Source of the DNA: Merluccius polli
Lineage: Eukaryota > Chordata > Actinopteri > Gadiformes > Merlucciidae
NCBI GenBank assembly: GCA_030340625.1
Contig: JAOPHQ010005690.1
Span: forward strand, 513,001 to 577,000
Length of the DNA: 64,000 nt
Reading direction: 5' to 3'
This document shows positions 25,201 through 38,000 of this stretch, one piece after another (within the stretch, counting starts at the first letter, position 1; every line of letters starts with the position of its first letter). The translations under genes were made by a program, and so were the position numbers. The notes below the pieces were generated by a model, which made no database searches, had not been told where the DNA came from, and was given only the letters and a program-made list of their open reading frames with translations.

Positions 25201-28200
25201 GCAGTGCCAAACCTAAAGGAATACTATTATGCTGCCCAGATGAGATACTTGGTCTATTGGTGCTCTCCCGACTACCAGGCTAGGTGGAAGCATATTGAAT
25301 TGAACCTGGTTAATTCTCCACCTCAAACCAAGCTAGGGGGAAAACAATACACAGACCACAAGGGAGAAAATCCAATCTTGGAGATTGCTTTTAAAAATTG
25401 GTACGAGATAGTTAAAAAATATAAATTAGAAGGAGACAGTAAACTTCTAATTTGGCCTTCTCAAACTTCTCTGTTTAGCCCTGCGGTAACTGACATTACA
25501 TTTACAAGGTGGAGAGAAAAGGGTATTACAGCGATGTGTACACTCTTGGAGCGAAAAACTTTCAAAACGTTTGAAAAACTCAAAAGGGAATTTGATTTAG
25601 ATAATGGTGACCTGTTTAGATATTTACAGCTAAGACATTTTTATGAGACAGAAATCAAGAGAGGAATTTCTATAGAAGTAAATAAAGTGACTGAAGTATT
25701 CATTAATGCATACAAACATACACCTGTTAAGATTGTCTCTAAGTTGTATAGAGGTCTACAAAAACAGAATGGAAGGAACTCACTATATGTGAAATCAAAA
25801 TGGGAACAAGAACTGAGCATTAAGCTGACTGAGACTGATTGGCATTCTATGTGCAGAACTCAACAAACCTCTACCAGCTCTAAAAGATGGAGGGAGTTTG
25901 GATGGAAGAATGTAATTCGCTTTTTCATCACACCACACATCAAAAATACACAATTAGGTGAACAGCAGCAATGTTGGAGAAAATGTGGGCAGATGAGTGC
26001 TAATCACAGGCACAGCCATGTTTTTTGGTCATGTATAAAATTGCAGGGGTTCTGGGACAGAGTGGTTCAGATTCTGGAAAAGATTTTTTGTTATAAGATA
26101 CCCAGAGACCCCAGGACTCTGTATCTGGGTTTGTCTCCAGAAAGCAAAATTCAAAAGAAGGACTTGTACCTTTTCAAAATATTGATCTTGGCATGTAAAA
26201 AAGCCATTACAAGAAACTGGTTGAAAAGTGACCCCCCAGACCCGGGGCAGTGGCTAGATATTGTTGAGGAGATTTATTTGATGGAAAGAATGACTTACTG
26301 TCTCAGAATGAAAGCAGGGACCTTGGACCAAAGGTGGAAGAAATGGTTTGTGTATACGGGAAAAGAAGAGAATAATATGCAGCAGACCTAATTGACAGTG
26401 ATGAACCCTATACCAGAGTGGTGTGCCCCATCTGTACTTATTTTTTGTTTTTTATATATATATATATAATTTCATTTGTTCTTCTTGTCTATCTTTGTTT
26501 AGTTTTTTTTGTTGTTTTGTTTGTTTGTTTTTTTGTTTTTTTTTTGTTGTTTTTTTTGTTTTTTGTTTTTGGGTGGCTTGCATTGTATTGCCACGGCTCC
26601 TGTTTATGTAAAACAAAAAAGCAAAATAAATAAAGAGTTTAAAAAAAAAAAAAAAAAGCGAGGTGCATGCAGTTCTCGGCGGGCAGGCAGAACTCGGCAT
26701 AACACCGGACACCAAAATACAAACATGTTTTCCATTTGATTGCTTTTAAATAAAGTTGTGTGCAGTTATACGGTTAAATAGGATTATTAAACGTGTTCAT
26801 GTCTCCTTCCTGGTCCAGAACCGCTTGGTCCATGCCATTAATAGGCGGCCCGCTTTGTGCATGTGCTTGTAAAAATGATATTTAAGCCTGATTATTACGG
26901 TATTGTATTGTCTGTAAAGCAGCACAAGGTTAACAGTGTTTATTAGAGATTAAAAATTAGATTAACGGGATTAAAAAATATTTATGTAAAGAGATAGTAA
27001 CCCCCCCCCCCCCCCCCCCCCCCGACGACGATATCATCGTCCATCACGATGATTTACTGTAAACATCGTCAACTGCCAATTTAAAGGACATCGCCCAACC
27101 CTAGTCTGACACTTCCCAAGATGTGAGAGGCGCAAATACTTTGAGACAACTGGGAAAGTCAGCGCTAGCTTACTGCAGCGTGTGGAAACTTCCGGTTTTC
27201 AAAATAAAACATGGGTATTAAATGTATTAAACGTTTATTTAAAAAATATGAAGAATGTTAAGATTTGATTTTAAAAAAAAAGAAGAAACACACATACTCT
27301 TTACAAATAAACAATCAAACTAAATAATAATAATAAAATATATTTTAAAACTATTTAAATAATAAATAAATTTGATTTGGTCCAGACCAGGAGGTCTTTG
27401 ACTATAAAGACTGCATCAGGAGGTTCTATAGTCTTAAACCAAGGAGGGCCAAATGTTCTGCCACTGGCTGTGGCTTGTGCAAATAAATTGTGCAAATGAA
27501 CTGAATGTTAAAGCACATAAATAAATGAATATGCTTTAAAATACTACTTGTCATTTTTTTAAATTCATGTAATTACAACTCCTAAAATAGACTGCTAGTA
27601 AAACACTTGCTTGAGTCAGTTGAAGGCACGGTACATGTGCACCTGTGAGCCCAAGATCAGGTACCACCACCACCTCATTTTAAGCCAGGAAAAACCCTGT
27701 ACTAGAAAAAGAGAAGTTTGTTCTTTATGGGTTTTGGCCTCTAGTTCAGCGAGTTTTGGTCACAGAGTGATATGGTATAGAATATAGAATTTGTGTAAAC
27801 ATGGAAAGGGAAAAAGGTCGATATTGATTTTGATTTCATACTTTGATTTCAGATAAAATACCAAAAAAGCTGAGACTCAATCACCCAGTTATTGTGCAAC
27901 CAAATTATGTGCTACTGACACTAACTGAAAAACTAAGTGGCAGCAGTGCCACCGGTGTAAAATGTTAGTCTGGAGCTTTGAACTCTTGTTGTTACTTGCT
28001 CATTATTTTGTTTGGGGTTGGAATTGTGGTTCATTTAGCTAAAAATGGTTATAGTAGACTAAATTTGAGAATCTTATCGTTCTAGGGGTGTATGACATGA
28101 CTGCTTTCTCACATGTTTAAATGCCTTAAAAAGGGGCGTGTCTGCCCGTTTACGGGCGGTCTCGAGATGAAGAGGTTAGGGAATCATTACTGTCAGAGCT

Positions 28201-31200
28201 TGAGGCCATATTCCTCCACTTCCACTTTGCACATACATTTATTGTAAGAATTCCCCTCGCCTCCCACAGAGTCCGGAGAGCTCCTTCATGGGGGGGCCGG
28301 GGCCCGAGGTGGAGGAGGAGCTCCGTGTTCTGAAGACCAGACTGGGAGAGGAAGAGGCCAGCAGCAGGGACCTCCTCCAGAGACTCCAGACCACACAGCA
28401 CCTCCTCCAGGAGAAAGAGTTGGCCCATACTGAACAGGTACCACTGTTTGCCACTACCACCGTCTTCCTGTGCTATGCTATAGGGTTTATACAGTGAATA
28501 CAGAGACAGGTTATTAAGGAGCAGGTAGGCGTTATCAGTAAATACAGAGACAGGTCATTAAGGAGCAGGTAGAGGTTAGACAATTAATAAAGAGACAAGT
28601 CATTAAGGAGCAGGTAGGAGTTAGTGAATACAGAGACAAGTCATTAAGGAGCAGGTAGAGGTTAGACAGTGAGTACAGAGGCAGGTCATTAAGGAGCAGG
28701 TAGGGGTTAGACAGTGAATACAGAGACAGGTCATTAAGGAGCAGGTAGGGGGTAGACGGTGAATACAGAGACAGGTCATTAAGGAGCAGGTAGGGGTTAG
28801 ACAGTGTATACAGAGACCGGTCATTAAGGAGCAGGTAGGGGTTAGACAGTGAATACAGAGACAGGTCATTAAGGAGCATGTAGAGGTTAGACAGTGAATA
28901 CAGAGGCAGGTCATTAAGGAGTATGTAGGGGTTAGACAGTGAATACAGAGGCAAGTCATTAAGTAGCAGGTAGGGGTTAGAAAGTGAATACAGAGACAGG
29001 TAATGAAGGCGCATGTAGGAGTAAGACAGTGAATATAGACAGGTCATTAAGGAGCAGGTAGGAGTTAGAATCTAACTCCTACCTGCTCCTGTCGGGTGGG
29101 CAATTCATTTTCCCAAGGGGCCACATTGGAAACAGAAAATATTGTGGAGGGCCACACCAATAGATTGAACTCAATTCTGCTTAATATTAATTTTATCTTA
29201 ATTTTAAAAAGCAGTAAATTGCATTGTTTTGACAAGCTGTGACTGGTAAGAGTAAATGTTATGATTAAGCAATGAAAAAGTGAAGTAGGCTTAGTATAAA
29301 CATAATTTTTTCAAACAAAATTCCCCAAAACAGTAAACAAAAAGTGCATGTTTTTACCTTCTTTTTTTTTTTTTTACCAAGATCAGTATGAAATCAACTT
29401 TATAACATATACTACTATATTATTACTATTTTGTTCTCTCACCACCTCATTTGCTGTTTTTCAGTTATTTTTTCTTGCTCAGTGAGAGAAATCCAGTCTG
29501 TCTTGGGCTTGAACAAGTGCATCGAAGTCAGGTTGAATGTCTGAGGTGGATATGCGAAGGACAGCTGACGGATGATCATCAGTGAGAGGATCTATACCTG
29601 GATTTGTTGAACTTCATCACTGAGAATGTTTGTTCACAAATGTAGGTAGATCCAAAGTGTACCAACATTTTCTGAGCATGCTTCCTCATGTGTGGAAAGT
29701 TCTCCTCATTGAGAGAAGAGAGAAAATACGGTGATAGTGATACGGATTTAAAGTGCTCTGCCAGTATCATATCAGACTGCAGGTTAATGAGTTCCAGCTG
29801 AACATCACTGGGTGCATCATCCACACTGCAGATAAAGGGAGAGGAAATCATGTGCATTTCACCCTCAATTGTTTGGAAGTCACCATGCAGTGCTCCTAAT
29901 ATGGTTGAGTGCCTGTGGAGGTGATCAGCTTATGGCATGACTTCTTTCAGGGTTTGCAAGTGAGTAAGTGTTGATTTCCAGTTGGCTTGAAAGAAACTGC
30001 AACTTTCCCATGAAAGCCTTCACCAGGCTGTACATTTCATGAACAGTTTGGTATTTAGTTCATTCATCAGTGCAGTCACATCAACAGCAAATGCCAGATC
30101 TGCCATCCAGTCCCCATCTGAGAGCTCTGGGATGTCTTTGCCTTTCTTCTCTCGAATTTCTGCTTTCAGGTCCCATAGTCTTTTCAGCACTTTGCCCAGG
30201 CTGAGCCATCTGACAGCTGTGTGGTAGCCTATGTCACCGTGTTCCTCTAAAAGTGCAACAAACTATTTTAGTTACAACGTCAATAATATATGGCCATAAC
30301 AATAGGACTCATTTTTAGCACTGACTTGCACAACACATTCTGGTGTATAATGCAATATAAAAATACCAATTTCAGTTCTGGGCTCATTTCAGTCACTTTA
30401 TCTTGCATCTGTTTCAAAAGCCGTCCAACGTTTTTCCCTGTCAGATTTGGATAACCATCCGTTGTTACACCTGCCAGTTTGTCCCATTTCAGTCTCAGCT
30501 TGTCCAGGCATGCACTTACTTCAATGAACAAATCACTCCCCGTCGTCGTCCCTTTCATTGACCGCATTGTGGCCAGCTCCTCCATAATAAGTCCTTCATT
30601 ATCCCACGGACTAAAACGAGTAACTGGGCATCACAGCTCTCATCCAGCGCCAAAAGGAAAAAGTGTCCACTTTTTCTTGCAGCTGAAGCTCCAGATTTCC
30701 CGCGATGTCCTCGATCTTCCTCGCCACGGTTCGTCTGGAGAGGGGCACGTTCTCGACCACTTCTTTCTTCTCCGGGCATACTAGCGCTGCAGAGTCCACC
30801 AAACACTCCTTGATGAACTCCCCCTCAGAGAACGACTTACTGTTTTTAGCTATGTTGTAGGCTATTACAAAACTGGTCTTGGCTGCTCCATCCCTGGATG
30901 TGTGACGCTTGGTAAAAAAGCCGTGTTGCTTCAGATGTCCTTGCCCGTTCGGCATCAGTCAGGTTTTTATATTTCTAAGTATATTTTGAAGTGTTTAGTC
31001 TTGTAATGGGGATTCACAATGTAATCTTTAAAGACAGCGATCTGCTCTCCCCAAACTAAACATACGGGTTTACCACTGACTTCAGTAAAGAAATACTTGG
31101 TAGTCCATATTCTGTTAAAAACTCATTCTGAATCAATCTTTTTTTTTTTTAGAATGAGACGTTTTTGAGCACTAACCATACCTCTCGTAAAATGAGTAGA

Positions 31201-32014
31201 GTACATGCGCAGATACGTAGGGCATGATGCGGCCCGCGGGCCATACATTGCCCAGGTCTGAGTTAGATGATCCCTATGTCCACAGTCAACCTGTATGCAT
31301 TATTAAGCAACATGCCCTAACCCCCTACATGCTCCTTTTAATGACATGTATCTCAAGGCGTTTTGGATCTTAAATGAATGAATATAAATACATAAGGTTG
31401 GGCCGGTGTCACATTGTTCAAACCAGTTTGATAATTAGTCAAACACCGAATCCGGTATATCAATTTTTAGTCATTACCACCACATGCCGCGCATTCTCAA
31501 GTGGAACATGAAGTGTCTGTGTAGAGAATACTTGCATACAGTATTATATAAGCAAATATAATACTCATCATTCATTCAGTCATACATCCAATACATGTTA
31601 GGGTTGGACAGTTTTCCAGTTAACCGGTATGGTGCGGTGTGCTTATATCGGTTTAATTTCATGCAAACCGATTGTACCGGTATTTGTCATTACTAGTGTA
31701 GTGTCCTTGAGTAGTCCAGTAGTGTCTAGAGTTGTTCCGATTCCGATACCAGTATCGGAAATTGCTCCGATACTGCCGAAAACGCTGGCATCGGTATCAG
31801 CGACTACTGGAGTCCAGGCACCGATCCGATACCACGTAATTTATTCAATTAGTAATCTAATAGGGGTTATGTGCAACATACTTCTGCATTCTGTGAAACA
31901 GGTCTCATCAAATCCGGTTCAGGTCCGCTGTACCACGCTCACATTATTTTATTTATTAATCCGCACTTCCAGGTAGGGTGGCCATTCATCCGGCTTTAGG
32001 CTGGACTGTCCGGT

Positions 32015-32046
<32 letters not shown>

Positions 32047-35000
32047 TCGGCCGTTACGTCCGAGGTGTGTTGTGATCGCGTGCGCCTCCCCCCCCGTCGG
32101 CCGTAGGTCCGAGGCGCGCACACCCCCCCCCCACGGGCTGAGGTGTCCTCCTTTTCAACAACTCATAAATGGTCACCCTACTTCCAGACCGTCGCCGGGG
32201 CTTCAGAGTAATGTGTCCGAGGAGAGTAGCCCTCTCCCGGACACACGCTAGCTTTAACCGCTGTTTTTATTTATTTTTTTTAATCCGCACTTCCAGACCG
32301 TCACCGGGGCTTCAGAGTAATATGTCCGAGGAGAGCAGCCCTCTCCCGGACTCACACGCTAGCTTTAACCGCTGTTTTTTTTTTCTTTCTTTTTTCATCC
32401 ATCTTTTCTTCTCACTAACATTCAGATGTTAAAATCAAATAAAACGGCAACACTAAAAAGGGCTAGCTAGGTTAGCTGTTAACTGTTCTATTTAAAAATA
32501 AATGGCTTGAATTTGCTCTATTTATTCATGTTTTACAAAGAGTTTAACCTGAGCCAGGCCTTACCACTATGATAATCATATCACAGTCATGCATGTATGA
32601 TTTTTTTTTATTTTTATAACATACTGGTATCAGATCGGTACTCGGTATCGGCCGATACCCACAGCACAAGTATCGGAATCGGTATCGGGAGGGAAAAAAT
32701 GGTATCGGAACATCTCTAGTAGTGTCCTTGAGTAGACGCTTCGCTCTTCGCTCTCCACTCTTACTTTCTTACTTTTCTTTTTTTCCCCATTGTTATCCTG
32801 TCCTTTTGCTACAAAATTTATGGAAAGCGGGTCCTGGATACTTCTAAATCACTGGGAGCTTAATTTATGAAAGTATCTGAAGGCTACCACTATTATTTAA
32901 ACCCTTTTTACTTCGTGAGTGTGGCCTATCAGCAGCATAAGCCTGCACTATACTGACTGGGTTTGTGGAGCTCAGCTAAGCTAAGCTAATTAGCAACAAG
33001 ATGCCTCCCTTTTCCACGGATGACTACCACAAACTTCTCCAGAAGATAGCAGTACTGGAGACGAAAATTCTGCGACGTGGAGGTAAATGGTCAATATGGG
33101 AATGAAACCACTCAGATAAATCGCTTCCCTCAGATATGGGAAGACGGTTAACAGGCAGAACCCAGCACCTGGAGACTCGTGATGATACTGAGTGGCCTGC
33201 ACTGCCGTCACACAGGAGGGTCTCTTCAACCCCAGTACCAAGGAGAAAACAGCCGTGGAATGTGGCTAAAACAAAAAGTAAGAGCAAACCGACCAAAGAC
33301 ACAGGGATTCTACTAGAGAACAGATTTGCTCCACTTTTACAAGACCCTGACTCCCCAAAAGAAAGGTCATCTTCCAGCACCGGAGAAAGGTATGAAGCTA
33401 AATCATATACTAAAAGGCTGCAGAAAGAGCTAATAGCTGATAGTGGGTGACGGAGCTGTGAATAAGACAAAACACTTTTTCAGCAAAAACACCAAAGTAC
33501 TTTGTTTTACCAATGATATGGTGTCCGATATCTCAGAGAAAATTCTGGAAATCACTGCTGAGCATCCGACAGTGAAATCTGTCGTCATTCACACAGGAGC
33601 ACTTGATGTTGTCAAGCAACAATCAGAGGTATTGAAACGGGATTTTAATGATCTGCTGAACAACAATCAGAGGTATTGAAACGGGATTTCAATGATCTGC
33701 TGAACAAAGTTCGATGTCTGAATACTGAGGTGTTTATCAGTGGACCTCTACCAACAGTTCGGCGAGGAGACAAGAGATTCAGCAGGCTGTTGATGCTAAA
33801 CAGATGGCTCAAAGATACGTGTGCTGCTCAATCAGTGAATTTTATTGACAACTTCAACATTTTTTGGGAACGCAGACACCTCTTTGAGGCAGATGGATTT
33901 TGCCTTAACAAGTCAGGAGTACAGCTGTTAAGCTACAACATTTTTGATTTTTTGCGTCAGTCACCAGCAGCCCCTGCCAAGGACAAGAGGCGAGACAATC
34001 CAAAACAACAGATAAGACAGCCTTCTGGAGAAAAACTGCTACCGCCTGAGATAAGGAGTGACCATGAAGGACAGCACACCGAGAGAGAGGCTTTAACGTC
34101 ATCATCCTTACCCCAACATGAGGAGTTTCCCCCAGCCCCAACAGCCCAACATGAGGAGTCTCCCCCAGCCCCAACAACCCAACAGGAGGAGTCTCCCCCA
34201 GCCCCAACAGCCCAACAAGTGGAGTCTCCTCCAGCCCCACCAGGAGACTCCCAACTTTCACCCACCGGGACCCCATCCAGCCTTTCATTCTCTCCACGCA
34301 GTCCGGATTCCCCATTCCCCCATTTTCTGGATTTCCAACTCACACCATGCCCGAATCCCATTTTTTCTCCCCTAAATCCCCCTCCTTGCCTAGTGCAGCA
34401 CCCGTTGTGCAGGTGCCCAGTGTGAGAAGACTGTAGAGTAGGGGTGTCCCCGACTTAGAATTTAGTCGACTAGTGGAATCTGATTCATCAAGTTGTATCA
34501 ACTGATCGTCGAATCATGTTTCATGTTATCATGTTTGGTTTGTGTTTTTGCCAAAAAACAATTTGTCTTGGCATAAGAATTTATTTTTTAATAGGACCTG
34601 TCCATCCATTTTCTCACTCATTATTTGAAGTCTGCATTATGGTGACCTTATAATGATAGTTATAAGGTCACGATAGTAAATATGCCCATTTAGAATATAG
34701 AAGGCCCATAGCTTACAGTAATCAACAGGTATAGGTACAAAACCTTTATTTTGTTTTGCACACTGCAACTTGAAAAGATAATGAAAACCACATGGCCACA
34801 TGTCAAGTGTCGGCATATCAAATTCTAACATCAAACAAACCATAACGAAAATATAGGTTTAAATAACAAGCGGGCTAACACATGCCTTGGATTTTTATCT
34901 TTAAAAGTTAAGGTGAATCCCTACAAGCTATAAATTAAAGGCAATATGGAATAAACATTATTCGTTAAACGATTCATTAACATTCACCTAAAATGAACAA

Positions 35001-38000
35001 GAGAGGGACAGGACAGTCTTGTTTTAGCCCAATTATATTCTGGGCAAGTTTATAGGCTTAAGTGGTAGGCCATGTTAGTTGTTGTCGAGTGGTATGACAG
35101 AAGCAGTTGACACAACTTGCATCTGACTTTTTTTGGATAATCTTTCACTTGTTCAAAATCCTGCCACACTTTTTAAGCTTTTTTACCCAACATTGTGAGC
35201 TATTAGATAGCTAAAAGATTTAAAACTAGCTAGCCCAGCCACGATGCTGCTCCGATGGTGTCGCAAATTTGGATAGTGCAACTTCCTCGAACTTCTTCGA
35301 ATAGTCGACTATTCGGGGTCACCCCTACTGTAGAGTGTTGTTGCGGTTACTGGTGTTACACGGTATTGGATGCGCCACCGGTGGGATTTTTTTTTTGCGC
35401 CACCGTCATTTTGCTATTTTTATTATTCAATTATTCAATATTATCAAATCAAAAAGTTTTGCTATCACATAAGTCAAAGAGACATTCTTGATACTTTGTA
35501 TTTGTGCTGTACAGCATCACACATCTACCCTGGTCTCCCACTTAAGTTTAACAAGGTTAGCTGTGCCTTCTATGGGTTAGTCTACGGTTAGATCCATTGA
35601 CTGTATGGGTTTTGTTTCTTGCGCCAGTTGCACTGGTGCATGGATGTGTGTGATACACTTGGTGGATTGGCGATTAATATATAGACACAGACACACAATT
35701 AAAATGAGAATATTTAACATTTTATCAGAATACAGGCCTTTACCATTATATGAATTTGTTTATTAAAATGCAGGTAGGGCTGGCCCTAAATATTGGGTTT
35801 TAATAATGAATATATTTAGCAGCTATTTCCATATTTAAACAAAGGCAAAGGTTTCCAAAAAGCTCTACCTACTAATAATAACGGGTTTGTTATTTAATAA
35901 ACATGAATAGAACAGGTAGCAATCTTATTTCTTCTTCTGCCGATTTTGTTTCGCATCATCAGCAACCTAACTTTTGGAATGAATGCTTTTGTTCCCGGAA
36001 ATAGCCTGGTCCCAAATGGCTAAATAGCCTGGTCCCAAATGGCTAAATTGCCTGGTCCCAAATAGCTAAATTGCCTGGTCCCAAATAGCTAAATTGCCTG
36101 GTCCCAAATAGCAAGCCGTTAGCAATGTCAGCAGCCGTCGCTCTCCATCGCTCGCTACATTACATTCAAGAACGGATGAAGAAAGAGACCGGAGAAGTTA
36201 CATTGTAGCAATGTTTTGAACGGGCGCTGCACTAGTATTGACAAATACCGGTACAGTCGGTTTGCATGAAATTAAACCGGTATAAGCTTGCCCACCGCAC
36301 CATACCGGACCGCACCATACCAAACCGGAAAACCGCCCAACCCTGTATTGGATGTATGACAGTATTATATTTGCTTTTATAATACTGTATGCAAGTATTC
36401 GCTACGCAGACACTACTCAGGACAATGCCAAATTGCAGTATACATGAAATATTGAGTCATGGCCCATGTATTGTGATACTAATGCTATCACTGGTAGTAC
36501 ACCTCGATGATTGGTAGAGATGGGCGTCTATTCTTGAGGGCTGGAGACTGAAGTGTGTGTGTGTATGTGTGTGTGTGTGTGTGTTAGCTGAGAGTGTTGC
36601 AGGCGGTGGTGTGTGAGAAGGATGTGCGTTTCCAGGAGCAGATCCAGAGGCAGGAGGAGGAACTCCTGAGAGTGGCGTCTCAATCCCAGGCTGACCTTGA
36701 CCTTCAACAGGTACATGACCCCTGACCCCCAACATGACCCCTGACCTCCACGCAAGACCTCTGACCTCCTATGTGGTTCTGGAGCTTGCTGTGTTGTACT
36801 GAATGTAAAAATAGTACTACTAATAATAATAATAAGATAAATGTTGAGTCTGACTTAATGTTATTAGCATTAATAGTAGTGGTAGTAGTAATGTTAGTTA
36901 TTACAGTATTACACTTACTCATTAAGGTAATCAGCTTTAATACACTACGGTTAAAATGCATCACATGTTCCTTGTATCTCACGGTTGCATTGGAGTGTGT
37001 GTCTGTGTTGTATATGAAAATGTGTGTTGTAGGGCTGTACCCTAAAAGTCGAATCGTTGTTCAGAGAGCCCTGAGTCGACTCGAATTCTCTTAGTCTAAC
37101 CATCGCAGGTTTTAGTTTTGTTTATGTTCATTATAATAACCGAATAAAACATGATATAGAGGCTTAACATTTAGGAATGTCCTGACAGTAATAATGAAAA
37201 GTAACATTATTATTACAAGAGAACTAATGCTTCAAAAGGGGGGGGATTATCATGTTAGATCTGATGACAGACCAACATAAGACAGACAACAAAAACCTTG
37301 ATGGGCAGGTGGCGCGGCGAAATAATCTCGTCCATTGTAAAAAGGTCTGGATAACTGGTTAACTTAACTCAGTCTTGTTTTGAATGCAGTTGATTGGTGT
37401 GATTGTATGCAACAAGATGGGAACTAATGAGACAGGGTTAGTGGTGTGTCTAACAGACCCACAGTGACTTGGACAGACCCACAGTGACTTGGACCGCCGA
37501 TTGTGTCTTTCGCTTCCGGCTTTAGATACCTTTATTACAGTGTAATATGTGAATATGTATTTGTTTTATATCCAGCTGTTATTTTGACATTATTGTTGTT
37601 TTTATATTTGGTTCTCTTCTAATGTTATGGTTATGGCGCCCGCCACTTCAACTTGCTTCCGTAAGCCGGTTACCGTAATGATGTGTAAAGCTGGACATTT
37701 TTTATTAATGTCCAGCTACAAATCATATCAAATCAATCCGATCGATCTGGCGAATCTGGAGTCAACTCCTGAGTCGGGTACAGCCATAGTGTGTTGTGTC
37801 TCTCTGGTCTATAATATCTGTGTGTGTCTACGTCCACCCCCTCCCTTCCCAGGCCCTGCAGTCATCCCAGCAGCGGTGTGAGGAGCTGGGGGAGGCTCTG
37901 CACTCTCGCTCCCTAGAGCTGGAGCTCCTGCAGCAGGAGGTGTCCAGCGCCGATCAGCAGAAACAGGTTCCTCAGACCCTGCCTGACTGGATCCCTTTCT

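Larger units (their letters stand above)
21018..26652 (+). mobile_element. Near full-length L1-clade LINE with target duplication
   Basis: Two ORFs in L1 order, a T-rich 3' end and a terminal A run. A 17-bp direct duplication differing at one base flanks it (21001-21017, AAAAAGTGAGGTGCATG, and 26653-26669). The 5' end begins ACTTCCGG before a GC-rich leader, so the copy appears complete at about 5.6 kb. ORF1 is open; ORF2 has two frame breaks. Insertion was within the right arm of the inverted repeat pair. Confidence 0.9.
19680..27699. mobile_element. Large composite element with CAGGGTTTTTCCTG ends
   Basis: Both ends share a perfect 14-bp inverted repeat CAGGGTTTTTCCTG, followed by GGTGG-rich inner sequence. 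The flanks share a direct TACTA (19675-19679, 27700-27704). Inside are a hAT-like left end (20171), a pair of 51-bp inverted arms and a full L1. Without the L1 the element is about 2.4 kb. The superfamily is uncertain: the ends look hAT-like but only 5 bp of target duplication is visible. Confidence 0.6.

Noticed and set aside
26418..26739. Open frames in the T-rich L1 3' end
   Set aside because: Low-complexity Phe/Val/Leu-rich translation of T-rich sequence.
28535..29047. Open frames over 110 codons on the - strand
   Set aside because: They are an effect of the 45-bp minisatellite; no protein family is matched.
28492..29069. CRISPR-like array
   Set aside because: Direct repeats have no unique spacers and the genome is vertebrate; it is a minisatellite.
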